64,000 nt of DNA from Enterococcus sp. MMGLQ5-1 (GTDB taxonomy: Bacteria > Bacillota > Bacilli > Lactobacillales > Streptococcaceae): assembly GCF_013155265.1 (NCBI RefSeq), contig NZ_JABJXU010000010.1:1-64000 (forward strand), read 5' to 3'. Shown here piece after piece: positions 15,059 through 22,410 of the stretch; the stretch's first letter is position 1, and each line of letters opens with the position of its first letter. Both the position numbers and the translations under genes were made by a program. Under the pieces are notes generated by a model. The model searched no databases. It had not been told where the DNA came from and saw nothing but the letters and a program-made list of their open reading frames with translations.

Positions 15059-15661
15059 ATGGTCATTTTTCGAGTATCAACTGTAGATCAGAATTTAGAT
15101 CGACAAATATCGATGATGAAAGATGAAAATATTGATAAACTCTTTCAAGAAAAAGCTAGTGGCAAGAATACAGATCGTATTGAATTCAAAAATTTATTAG
15201 ATTATGTACGAGAAGGTGACACAGTAGTAGTGCCTGCTTTGGATCGTTTAGGTAGAAATTATGAAGATATAAAAAATACAGTAGCTTATTTTAAAATGAA
15301 AAAGGTCAATATAAAAATACTAGATGCTCAATTTTTAAATTTCAATACTGGAAATGAACTATTAGATACAGCAATGTTTGATATGTTTCTTTCATTATTG
15401 AGCTATATTGCTCAAAATGAACGTGAGAAGATTAAAGAAAGACAAAGGCAAGGTATCGAGTTAGCTAAGGTTGCAGGTCATTATAAAGGTCGACCAGCTG
15501 AGTATTCAGAAAGCTCAAATAACCCGCAGAAACGATTAGTCTATGAAGCAGTAGTAGCCATGCTTGATAAAGGCTTATCGGTTGCAGAAATTGCTAAAAA
15601 GAACAATATATCAAGACCTACTGTTTATAAAATTAAAAAGCTATCTCAAAGAGATAGCTAA
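15059..15661 (+). CDS. Serine recombinase (resolvase/invertase), N terminus shortened
   Basis: The 200-residue protein reads MVIFRVSTVDQNLDRQISMM, then VVVPALDRLGRN, NEREKIKERQRQG and a C-terminal helix-turn-helix (VAEIAKKNNISRPTVYKIKK). The RVST segment holds the catalytic serine. Related proteins start 3-4 residues earlier with MxYGYARVST; here the conserved tyrosine and first strand residues are missing and no good ribosome site precedes the ATG. The 5' end may have been replaced, so activity is doubtful. It lies 30 bases after the MerR gene. Its paralogue at 13.1 kb is complete. Confidence 0.82.
   Translation: MVIFRVSTVDQNLDRQISMMKDENIDKLFQEKASGKNTDRIEFKNLLDYVREGDTVVVPALDRLGRNYEDIKNTVAYFKMKKVNIKILDAQFLNFNTGNELLDTAMFDMFLSLLSYIAQNEREKIKERQRQGIELAKVAGHYKGRPAEYSESSNNPQKRLVYEAVVAMLDKGLSVAEIAKKNNISRPTVYKIKKLSQRDS
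15639..15661 (+). terminator. Hairpin at the end of the recombinase gene
   Basis: AGCTATCTC and GAGATAGCT pair over a three-base loop inside the last codons of the recombinase. There is no T run, so termination would be weak. Confidence 0.4.
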
Positions 15662-15779
15662 AGGAGTTTATGAAAAAATGTTAATTATTTTGTGATGTTT
15701 CAATACCATCACAAATTAAATTTAGGACAAAAGATTATACCTTGGCATCATTTTATAGAACAGAGCTGTAACGTTGCTT

Positions 15780-16220
15780 TTAAATATTTTGAAAAAATAC
15801 GTCATTCCATCTGACAGGATCTATTATTGCTTCTGGTACTCCTGTTGTCCTTATTCCTCCAGGAATCCAATGATCTTCTAAGTCAATATAAATTTGTTCG
15901 TTACCCGAGGGAATTCGTAAATTATTCATATATTTTTTAGGAACTCCAATAATGATTGGTGTTTCACCTAAATATTTATTAGGGAAATCTAGAAGTTGCT
16001 CAATAATTCTGGGGTTTCCAGCTGCTAAATTTAAGACATCCTGAGCAATATTTGCAGGAAATACTAATAATCCATCATCATATCCGACCTGATTACCTTT
16101 TTCAAAATCTTTTATTGACTTAAAAAAACTAATTACTGAAATGTTTGCACCAGCTAAATTATACTTGTTAGAGTTTTCACCAGTACTGCTATTATTTTTA
16201 GATTTTTTAAATAATCCCAC
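15780..16220 (-). CDS. Protein of unknown function in LXG toxin cluster (possible immunity)
   Basis: This 146-residue protein has a basic N terminus (MGLFKKSKNN), no signal peptide and no membrane segment. The middle part VFPANIAQDVLNLAAGNPRI and the end IPSGNEQIYIDLEDHWIPGG ... GVPEAIIDPV look like a conserved domain seen near polymorphic toxins, but I cannot name it. It is last in the leftward LXG cluster, 60 bases after the preceding gene. By position it could be an immunity protein or an accessory protein; function unknown. Confidence 0.6.
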   Translation of the reverse strand: MGLFKKSKNNSSTGENSNKYNLAGANISVISFFKSIKDFEKGNQVGYDDGLLVFPANIAQDVLNLAAGNPRIIEQLLDFPNKYLGETPIIIGVPKKYMNNLRIPSGNEQIYIDLEDHWIPGGIRTTGVPEAIIDPVRWNDVFFQNI

Positions 16221-16280
16221 GTTTTATACCCTTTCCCCCAGTAATTATAAAATTTATTGTTATTTATCAAAATATATAAA

Positions 16281-16838
16281 TTAAAATTGGAATGAGCTTT
16301 CATATTTTTGTTTAAAATCACGCAATTCTGCTAATTCTTTTTTCATGAGTTCAAATTCTTCTATTGAAGGTACTGTCAGTTGTTTTTCATTTTCGTATTC
16401 TTGTTTATCTATATAATCAAAACGAATAATCGGTTCGATTTCGGAAATAAAATCTATTATTTCGTTTCTGGTATGCACACAAAAATGTCTTGCCTTTTCA
16501 ACATACATATTTGAACTTGTCTTATTGAAATCCATTAAATATTTTGTTTCTATAAATTCCATTACAATATTATTCACGAATATTTCTCGATCTAGCGTAT
16601 CTAAATTTGGATATTCAGAAATATATTCTTTCCCCCAATTCATATAATTAAAATCATCCATTACCTTTAAAGCTAGAATAGGAACAGATATAGTGGTTTT
16701 TAATATTTTCTTATCACTTTCTTCTAAATCAGAAACTATAGCTATTGAGATAAATCCCCCAATTTCGTATTTCATAATTTCAAGGTCATTATTAATTATT
16801 TTTGGAAAAATCACTTTTGATATTGGTATTACTTTCAT
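16281..16838 (-). CDS. Probable immunity or accessory protein next to LXG toxin
   Basis: The 185-residue protein is acidic, cytosolic and predicted mostly alpha-helical, ending in a charged coiled coil (EEFELMKKELAELRDFKQKY). It starts 18 bases after the LXG toxin stop, the usual place of the cognate immunity gene. No named family is recognisable to me. If it is the immunity protein, it still appears intact although its toxin carries a premature stop, which would fit continued use against toxin from neighbours. Confidence 0.6.
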   Translation of the reverse strand: MKVIPISKVIFPKIINNDLEIMKYEIGGFISIAIVSDLEESDKKILKTTISVPILALKVMDDFNYMNWGKEYISEYPNLDTLDREIFVNNIVMEFIETKYLMDFNKTSSNMYVEKARHFCVHTRNEIIDFISEIEPIIRFDYIDKQEYENEKQLTVPSIEEFELMKKELAELRDFKQKYESSFQF

Positions 16839-16855
16839 ATATTATCACCTTATCT

Positions 16856-18451
16856 TTATTCAGGATATCTAATTTTTATTTGTTTTCCATCGGGTCTAGT
16901 TATTTGAAGAGTAGGTGCATTATCACTTTTTCCGCTACTGCCTGGTCTTGTACCTACGGTGGAACCGTCAGGAAGATCTCCTGTTCTTCCCGCCCCATAT
17001 TGAGTTTTTATCTCTTTCACATTACTCAAATTTAAACTATCAAAATCTTTATTTATTTGATCCATTCCTCCAGAATTATCAAATTGTTTTATTTTACTAT
17101 TTGGAGTTTTAGATGAATTGTTTAATTCTTTTGTTAAATCATCTATTTTTTTATTAGTGTCTTTAACAGTTTGCTCACGATATTCTGAATTAGAAGAAAA
17201 GCTATAATCGGCACTACCAGGATCTACATTAGATTTACTTAGTGCATTACCCGCAATAGCCATACCACCGATTAAAAATCCAGTGCCTATGCCTTCTAAT
17301 GATATACCAGCCGCAACTGCAGGCGCACCTATAGGTGCGCCTACTCCAGATAATGAAAAGGCACTACCACCAGTAATAGTCGCAAAACCAACTAAATCAA
17401 GAAATCCACCAGCTATTATAGAGGCACCACCAGCCAATAACTGTCCGAAATTATCTTTAATTGCTTCCCAATTCTCTGCATCTAATTCTTTATTTGCTGT
17501 AATCGTTAATTTTTCATCATAAACGCCATTTTTTAGAACGATGACCCCTTGTTGAAATGGGCCGATTTGAATTATATTACCTTCACTATCAAACTGTAAA
17601 CCTTCTGAAGCTTGCTTAATAATTTTTTGCCATTGATCCTTCGGAATATTTTTTAATTCCGATTTCATTTCTTTTTTCCAATAGGCAAGTGCATCTGGTG
17701 TTAAACCTAAGTGTGCTACTGCATCTTCTAGAGTTTGATCTGTACTTGGTTTATTACCATGTATTTGTGTATCTATCTGTGTATTCTTCATTTGAGTTAA
17801 CCAACTCATATCAGCATCATTTGTATAATAGTTACCATCAGAGTCTACAGTTACCTTATTTAACTCGGTTGCACCTTTAATAGCCAGTTGTAAGACTTGT
17901 AGGCTATCAGAGAAATATTTAGAAACATCAGCCACGAACCATTCCAGTTTATCAATTCTTTCTTGCGTATCATTAATTCTCATTTGAACCGCATCTTGAA
18001 GCTGATATAAAGCACTATTCTGTGCTAATAGGTTACCTAAGTTTCCAGTCACAAAAGCCTGTGCCTGCTTAAAAAAATCTTGATTATTCTTAAGTTGCTT
18101 TTCAATTTCTTTGAGTTGCTGCTTTCTCAATTTAAGTTGTTTCTTTAATGAATCCATATCTAATGTCCCATATTCAGATACAATTGAATCCGCATATTGA
18201 TAACTGCTTATTTCAGATTGAATATCATCAATCGCCAGCTGTAGTTTTTGAATCGCTGGTATAATGATTTCACTAAACAAGCCTCTACCTGCGGTGTAAG
18301 CAGCACCTTGAAGTTCACCTGAATCAAGACTGCAGATTAAATGATTGGCGCCAGAGGCGAGTCAATCAGTAATTTGATTTGCTAGGTTAACATTATTATT
18401 AATTGCTTGAATGAGATTACTAGAATCAGAGGAACTATATTTTATGCCCAT
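16856..18451 (-). pseudogene. LXG polymorphic toxin with an in-frame stop at codon 30
   Basis: The gene starts at ATG 18451 (MGIKYSSSDSSNLIQAINNN), overlapping the upstream gene by ten bases, but codon 30 is TGA (18362-18364). Reading through, the frame is open for 531 residues. The LXG domain (about 1-210; includes SGELQGAAYTAGRGLFSEII) targets such toxins to the type VII secretion system. A glycine/alanine-rich segment (about 330-400) follows, then a C-terminal toxin module ending YGAGRTGDLPDGSTVGTRPG ... RPDGKQIKIRYPE, which resembles the C-terminal RNase-like modules of other polymorphic toxins (BECR-type fold is a guess). Translation might restart at 18280, but such a product would lack the N-terminal export region. 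Confidence 0.8.
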
Positions 18452-18810
18452 GGTAATTTGTTCCTTTCCTGATGAAGTAAATCTATTTGCTCATTCATAT
18501 TCTGAGTCATTTGTCGATTTGAGGCTTCAATTGCTTCTTGAAATGTCTCTACATAAACGTTCAATTGATGATTAATGGTTTGACTGTTTTGAATATCTGC
18601 TTGTGCAAGTGGATTACCATTTTTTAAAGAATCGTAACTCAATGCTTCATCTTCATTCGCTAATTGCTTAAAATCATTCTGAAATTGTTCTAAAGAACGC
18701 TGGAAATTTTGTTTTAAATGATGCAATGTTTCCTCGTTTTGTTCAATTTGTTGAATCTCTTGTGCGATTTCAAAACGTTTTTCTGCATTAATATCATGTA
18801 CCATCTTCAT
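18442..18810 (-). CDS. LXG-associated helical protein (LapB/DUF3958-like)
   Basis: This 122-residue protein is almost entirely alpha-helical and glutamine/glutamate-rich (AQEIQQIEQNEETLHHLKQN), with no signal peptide. Size, position between a WXG100-like gene and the LXG gene, and composition fit the DUF3958/LapB group, small partners that bind the LXG domain and guide the toxin to the type VII secretion machine. It overlaps the upstream gene by four bases and the toxin by ten, so all three are coupled. The family name is inferred from context more than from motifs. Confidence 0.7.
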   Translation of the reverse strand: MKMVHDINAEKRFEIAQEIQQIEQNEETLHHLKQNFQRSLEQFQNDFKQLANEDEALSYDSLKNGNPLAQADIQNSQTINHQLNVYVETFQEAIEASNRQMTQNMNEQIDLLHQERNKLPWA

Positions 18811-19085
18811 TCACCCCAACGATTGCTCAATTCAATATCACGTTTTTCAATTTTAGCAGCTAATTCAGGAAATTTGTTTGCCTGTGTTAAAACAGCTGAA
18901 CTGAATTCACTAATTGCTTGTAACATTTGATTTGCGGTTTGTCGAGTTGTTTCCATACCTGGAATTTCAGAAGTATAGCCAAACTCAACTTGATTATTTT
19001 GAAATTCAGCTGTATTGATGCCGACTAACTCATTAATTGCAGCATCAGCCGCAACAGTATTAGAACTGATTTTACCTCCAGCCAT
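18807..19085 (-). CDS. WXG100-like LXG partner (LapA/DUF3130/TIGR04197-like)
   Basis: The 92-residue protein begins MAGGKISSNTVAADAAINEL, is helical and ends in DIELSNRWGE. Such short helical-hairpin proteins with a central conserved segment (IPGMETTRQTANQMLQAISE) are encoded first in LXG operons and act as targeting partners for export by the type VII secretion system. GGAGGTTAATT precedes the start. No type VII core genes (EssC, EsaA, EssB) lie in the window, so the cluster is an orphan depending on machinery elsewhere. Confidence 0.78.
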   Translation of the reverse strand: MAGGKISSNTVAADAAINELVGINTAEFQNNQVEFGYTSEIPGMETTRQTANQMLQAISEFSSAVLTQANKFPELAAKIEKRDIELSNRWGE

Positions 19086-19271
19086 AATTAACCTCCTAGA
19101 TGTTATTTTATATATTATATCATTGATGAATAGATTAATAAATTATCATCATAATTATAAATAATATTTAGTTGTAGCACCAACAATGTTAAAAAATAGC
19201 TATCAATTGTCGAAATTTGTCATAAGAAACGATGTATGATAAGCATGAATAATACTTAAAGGAGAATTACT

Positions 19272-19499
19272 ATGAATAAAATATCAGTCAACCTTCATAA
19301 ACTAATTAGGCAATCTGCTGAAAGTGCTATTGATAACTTCGATACTGAAAGATATACACTCTCATTTGAAAATCAAGATGATTTAGCAAAACAAGTTGCT
19401 ATTTTAACTAATTCAATATCTGATGAATTACGTGAATCAATCAATCTCGAATTACAAGTTTTAATATCAAAAGACATTGTTAGGAAGTTAAACAAATAA
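19272..19499 (+). CDS. Small protein of unknown function
   Basis: This 75-residue protein (MNKISVNLHKLIRQSAESAI ... SKDIVRKLNK) has a good AAAGGAG ribosome site eight bases before the ATG. It is mixed charge and predicted helical, with no motif I recognise. It is divergent from the LXG cluster and followed 30 bases later by the promoter of the antitoxin RNA. Function unknown. Confidence 0.6.
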   Translation: MNKISVNLHKLIRQSAESAIDNFDTERYTLSFENQDDLAKQVAILTNSISDELRESINLELQVLISKDIVRKLNK

Positions 19500-19525
19500 T
19501 TACCCACAAGATCATTACTTCAAAA

Positions 19526-19672
19526 TTGAAAAAAAAAGATATTGATGCTATAATGACAATATAAAAGAGGAGTACGCTAATACTCCCCTAATGCAGAACC
19601 GTTTAAGACGGTGGCATTGAGTAAGTTAAATAATAACCGTTATCGTGCCAAAGATAAGACGGTTATTTTTTG
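19526..19672 (+). ncRNA. Antisense antitoxin RNA of type I toxin-antitoxin cassette B, with promoter and terminator
   Basis: The promoter is near consensus: TTGAAA at 19526-19531, 17 bases, TATAAT at 19549-19554. The RNA starts near 19561 with the same AGGAGTACGCTAATACTCCC hairpin as cassette A, has a second hairpin (CCGTTTAAGACGG) and ends at a terminator with arms AATAACCG/CGGTTATT and a T run (19632-19672). The terminator is shared with the convergent toxin gene, whose 3' end it covers. Conservation of the two hairpins between the copies, while the loops and flanks differ, supports a functional RNA. Confidence 0.78.
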
Positions 19673-19746
19673 TTGTTCTTGCCGTTAAGCTTCAGGACTA
19701 ATATTGCAAAAGCAATCATTAGGCTCAAAGCTTGATAGACTGTCAA
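19663..19746 (-). CDS. Holin-like type I toxin peptide, copy B
   Basis: The 27-residue peptide starts at TTG with AAGAAAGGAA upstream and reads (M)TVYQALSLMIAFAILVLK then LNGKNNKK. 'TVYQALSLMIAFA' is the signature of the holin-like/TxpA-BsrG toxin group: a single membrane helix with a basic tail. It converges on the antitoxin RNA. Compared with copy A it keeps the start codon type, ribosome site, helix and tail but differs at about half of the residues, so the copies should have distinct partner RNAs. The gene is too short for standard gene callers. Confidence 0.8.
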   Translation of the reverse strand: MTVYQALSLMIAFAILVLKLNGKNNKK

Positions 19747-19859
19747 CAGGCATTTCCTTTCTTAAGATTTTAGCACCTATTCTCATAAGCACCACCACCT
19801 TCCGTAAAGATAGCCACCGTCATAACTTTTCTACAACAATCATTATATCATTAATTGAA

Positions 19860-20100
19860 TCAGATTATATCATCAACCTTGCATTTTAAAGCTTTTGCTA
19901 GTGCCGCATATTCATATGTTTTACGTGGTTTAGGACAAGGCATTTTGCCAGTTTCAATGGATTGAATTGTTAACTTTATGTGATCTGCACAACCAGTCAT
20001 TATGCCAATCGCAGATTTTTAGGCTAATTCATCAATTGATAAACCGATTTGTTTTCTTTTATTTTCTAATTTTGAATGTATCTGATTTATAAAAAATGAT
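19860..20100 (-). pseudogene. XRE-family regulator relic next to toxin cassette B
   Basis: Read leftward: KLENKRKQIGLSIDELA, stop, KSAIGIMTGCADHIKLTIQS, IETGKMPCPKPRKTYEYAAL and AKALKCKVDDII. This is a complete Cro/C1-type helix-turn-helix protein of about 70 residues with a single internal TAA and no clear start codon. Homologous to the relic beside cassette A, but broken at a different place, so the two copies decayed independently after duplication. Confidence 0.7.
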
Positions 20101-20233
20101 CCTCCATAAATGTAATAAATGTCGCCAATAATTTTATGCCCTGGCAACCTGCAGCAAGCAAAGTTTGGCGACAAAATAATATTTAATCTTAACAATCAAT
20201 TAATTCACGATTTTTGAATTTTAAGCCTTCATG

Positions 20234-20837
20234 TTAGCCATTGTAATAAATTGAATAATCTTTGATTGTATGAGAAGTATCTTTACCAGCTACTAAATTT
20301 AATTCTTTTGCTGAAGATAAAACGATTTGTGGTAATTGTAAGGATAATTCATAGCCATTTGCAATGACCAGCTGATTTAATGCTTTAGATAAACCTGTTA
20401 AATAACCTTCAATGTAATCACGTTTTAATTCCCATTTTCTTTTATATTTCCGTTTGATTTCTTTCTTTTGCATGAAATTTTGGGCGCAGTAACTTACACT
20501 GCCTTTAGCATAATGAAAAGTAATTTCAGCAATTTGAACATCAGTATCTAAACCTAGAAAATGTAATAAAATGGTATTTCCTTGTTCATAATAAAACTTC
20601 ACTCGGAAATTTTTAGCTATTATTCTAGCGAATTCGTATACCCATTTGTGTGGTCTACCTTCATAAATTACTTGATTTGTAATATTTTGAGTATCTTGCT
20701 TAGTTTTGTAATCAAACATATCAGACTCAGAAATATGCTAGCATTAATTGTTGTGCTTTTAAAAGAGCTGTCATACTTTCTTCATCATTTGCTAAGGCTA
20801 ATAATTTTTTTATTTTTTCTTGTTGTTTGTTTGTCAC
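20234..20837 (-). pseudogene. DUF2786-type protein gene with a frameshift
   Basis: A GTG at 20837, five bases after GGAGG, begins TNKQQEKIKKLLALANDEE, then KAQQLMLAYF and a stop; a one-base shift restores ISESDMFDYKTK and the following 160 codons. The N-terminal piece is the DUF2786 motif (KIKKLLxLAxxxxxxEAxxAxxKAQxLMxKYxI), and the C-terminal part (residues EFARIIAKNFRVKFYY to the end) fits the DUF7168-like domain often fused to it. These proteins are common on phages and integrative elements; their role is not known. The C-terminal part remains open from an internal ATG at 20719, but would lack the first domain. Confidence 0.75.
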
Positions 20838-20856
20838 ATTAACCTCCAAATATAAA

Positions 20857-21050
20857 TTAGATTGCCCCACGAAAGTCGTTATTTTCTTCAAAATCTAATG
20901 ACTAAGCCAAGTTACCATATCAATCAGAATCAATTACTTGTCCTTCTGATAACGCTTTAGCACGTGCTTTAATTAATTCAGCTGTATCTTCTTGTACTTC
21001 AAGATAAGGGTGTATAAAATGATTCTCATTATAAATATTAGCCAATTTGG
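20857..21050 (-). pseudogene. Decayed gene of a mobile element
   Basis: Leftward translation gives ANIYNENHFIHPYLEVQEDT, AELIKARAKALSEGQVIDSD, a stop, YGNLA, a stop, SLDFEENNDFRGAI and a final stop. The conserved look of the middle part suggests a once real protein with two later stops. It lies directly upstream of the DUF2786 gene. I do not recognise the family. Confidence 0.5.
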
Positions 21051-21080
21051 AACAATGTTAATAAAGTAGACACAAAATAA

Positions 21081-21252
21081 TTAATTTTCTTTAAAATATT
21101 TTGTTTCTTTTTCATTGGGTGTTGTTTGATTATTTGATTGATGAGGTCGATACGCCATATTCTTTTCATAGTTCAGTTTGGCTTTTGCCCGAGTGATAAA
21201 GGCTGACAAGAGATTGCTTAAAAACTTCATCATAACGTTTGTATTTTGTCAT
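21081..21252 (-). pseudogene. IS3-family OrfA relic
   Basis: An ATG at 21252 opens MTKYKRYDEVFKQSLVSLYH, SGKSQTELNYEK and then an unrelated-looking polar tail to a stop. FKQSLVxLYxSGKSQTxL is the first helix-turn-helix of IS3-family OrfA proteins. The second half is replaced by a deletion. OrfB is absent. Confidence 0.6.
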
Positions 21253-21822
21253 AAAAGTATCCTTTTGATATTGTGTCATTTTAAATAGACTATAACACAC
21301 TTTTTTATATCTACTTTTATAGGATATATCCAATAACTAGATTATAGAAATATATATGAAAAATAAGGAGAAGTAAAGAAAGCAGGTTGATTAGAGGAGA
21401 AAAAAGAAAAGCTAGGAATATTGAAAAAATAATTGATCAGTTAAAATTTTCTATAATATACCAATAAGGCGACTATATTTTTTTAGAAAATATAATAATA
21501 TAATTTGGAATTTTATCGTATAGATTTTTATGAAAGATATTCTTCCAGCTCGCTATTTTTTACAAAATCCCCACCATTCCAGTTGAATTGTTTGAAATCC
21601 AGTGCAAGTGAGTGAAAGATTTTTCTTGAATAATGTTTTATTTAAAACCATCTGAAATCATCTGAAACAAAAACTATAAAAACCAGGTCTTAAAAAAGCC
21701 CGTAAAGCTTCACAATTTTCAAAACGTTAATATGCTGGAGCCGTTGCGAATTGATTCGCTTACGGATACAGTATGGGACGGAGATTTTAGAAGAAATCGA
21801 GTACCAATCAATACAACGTTTC
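21253..21822. other. Noncoding stretch with possible integrase-tail scrap
   Basis: About 570 bases without a gene. On the minus strand near 21529-21600 a frame reads LDFKQFNWNGGDFVKNSELE, which resembles the tail of the integrase relic just to the right (QNDMDWNGVNCGVNN) and may be a second integrase fragment. The rest shows no recognisable feature. Confidence 0.35.
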
Positions 21823-21858
21823 AAGCGTTTCGCAATTCATTTTGTGAAACGCTTTTTT
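21823..21858 (+). terminator. Strong rho-independent terminator
   Basis: AAGCGTTTC and GAAACGCTT pair, with further CAA/TTG pairing toward the loop, and are followed by a T run. The gene it served is no longer recognisable. The sequence after it (to 21.93 kb) resembles part of the hairpin array at 38.8 kb. Confidence 0.6.
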
Positions 21859-21958
21859 GCCATTGCCACTTACTCTCTGAAAATTGCTTGCAATTTAAGG
21901 CAGTTAGTGACAAAGGTATGCATTTGAACTAAGTTTTTACAAGCAACCAAAGGGCACT

Positions 21959-22320
21959 TTAAAAACTTAGTTTAAAGGCTCGATTATTGACACCACAGTT
22001 GACACCATTCCAGTCCATATCATTTTGAAACAATTTGCGATAGGCGATTTCGCCTACAGGTAATTTAATGACATTTGGTTTATTCACATAGGTTTAGTGA
22101 TGTTAGTATCACTATGAGTTAATGCTTCAGAAATTTGTTCTAAGGATGTGCCAGACTGTCTAGCAAGTGTTGCACCTGTATGTCTTAATTTATGAGGTGT
22201 TGCGTGTGCAAGATGTGGATGTCTGCGCTCAATTGATTTCATTCGATAGTTAAGATAATTTGTGTGAAGTGGTTGATTGATATTAGAACAATTTTTTGTA
22301 AATGGACTATATTGCAGGAA
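21959..22320 (-). pseudogene. Tyrosine integrase relic (C-terminal part)
   Basis: Leftward translation gives RRHPHLAHATPHKLRHTGAT, LARQSGTSLEQISEALTHSD and TNITK, then a one-base deletion, after which VNKPNVIKLPVGEIAYRKLF continues to a stop. 'TPHKLRHTGAT' with the H-x-x-R box is the catalytic core of phage/ICE tyrosine integrases. The catalytic tyrosine falls at the frameshift (TNIT-KTYVN in relatives). The N-terminal half is missing. It marks the former end of an integrated element. Confidence 0.75.
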
Positions 22321-22325
22321 AAGTA

Positions 22326-22352
22326 AAAAAACAACTCCATTTTCTGAAGCTG
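22326..22352 (-). terminator. Probable terminator of the 925-residue protein gene
   Basis: Read leftward, AACAGCTTC and GAGTTGTT can pair imperfectly and are followed by seven T residues. It lies about 60 bases after the gene end. Confidence 0.4.
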
Positions 22353-22410
22353 TTTATCGTTTACTATATTTTATTCTTTTTACTTTTGATTGGATTTTTT
22401 TAAATTTTTT

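Noticed and set aside
21720-21800. Possible tRNA-like or structured segment before the terminator
   Set aside because: No cloverleaf, no anticodon arm or CCA; only the downstream terminator hairpin is convincing.
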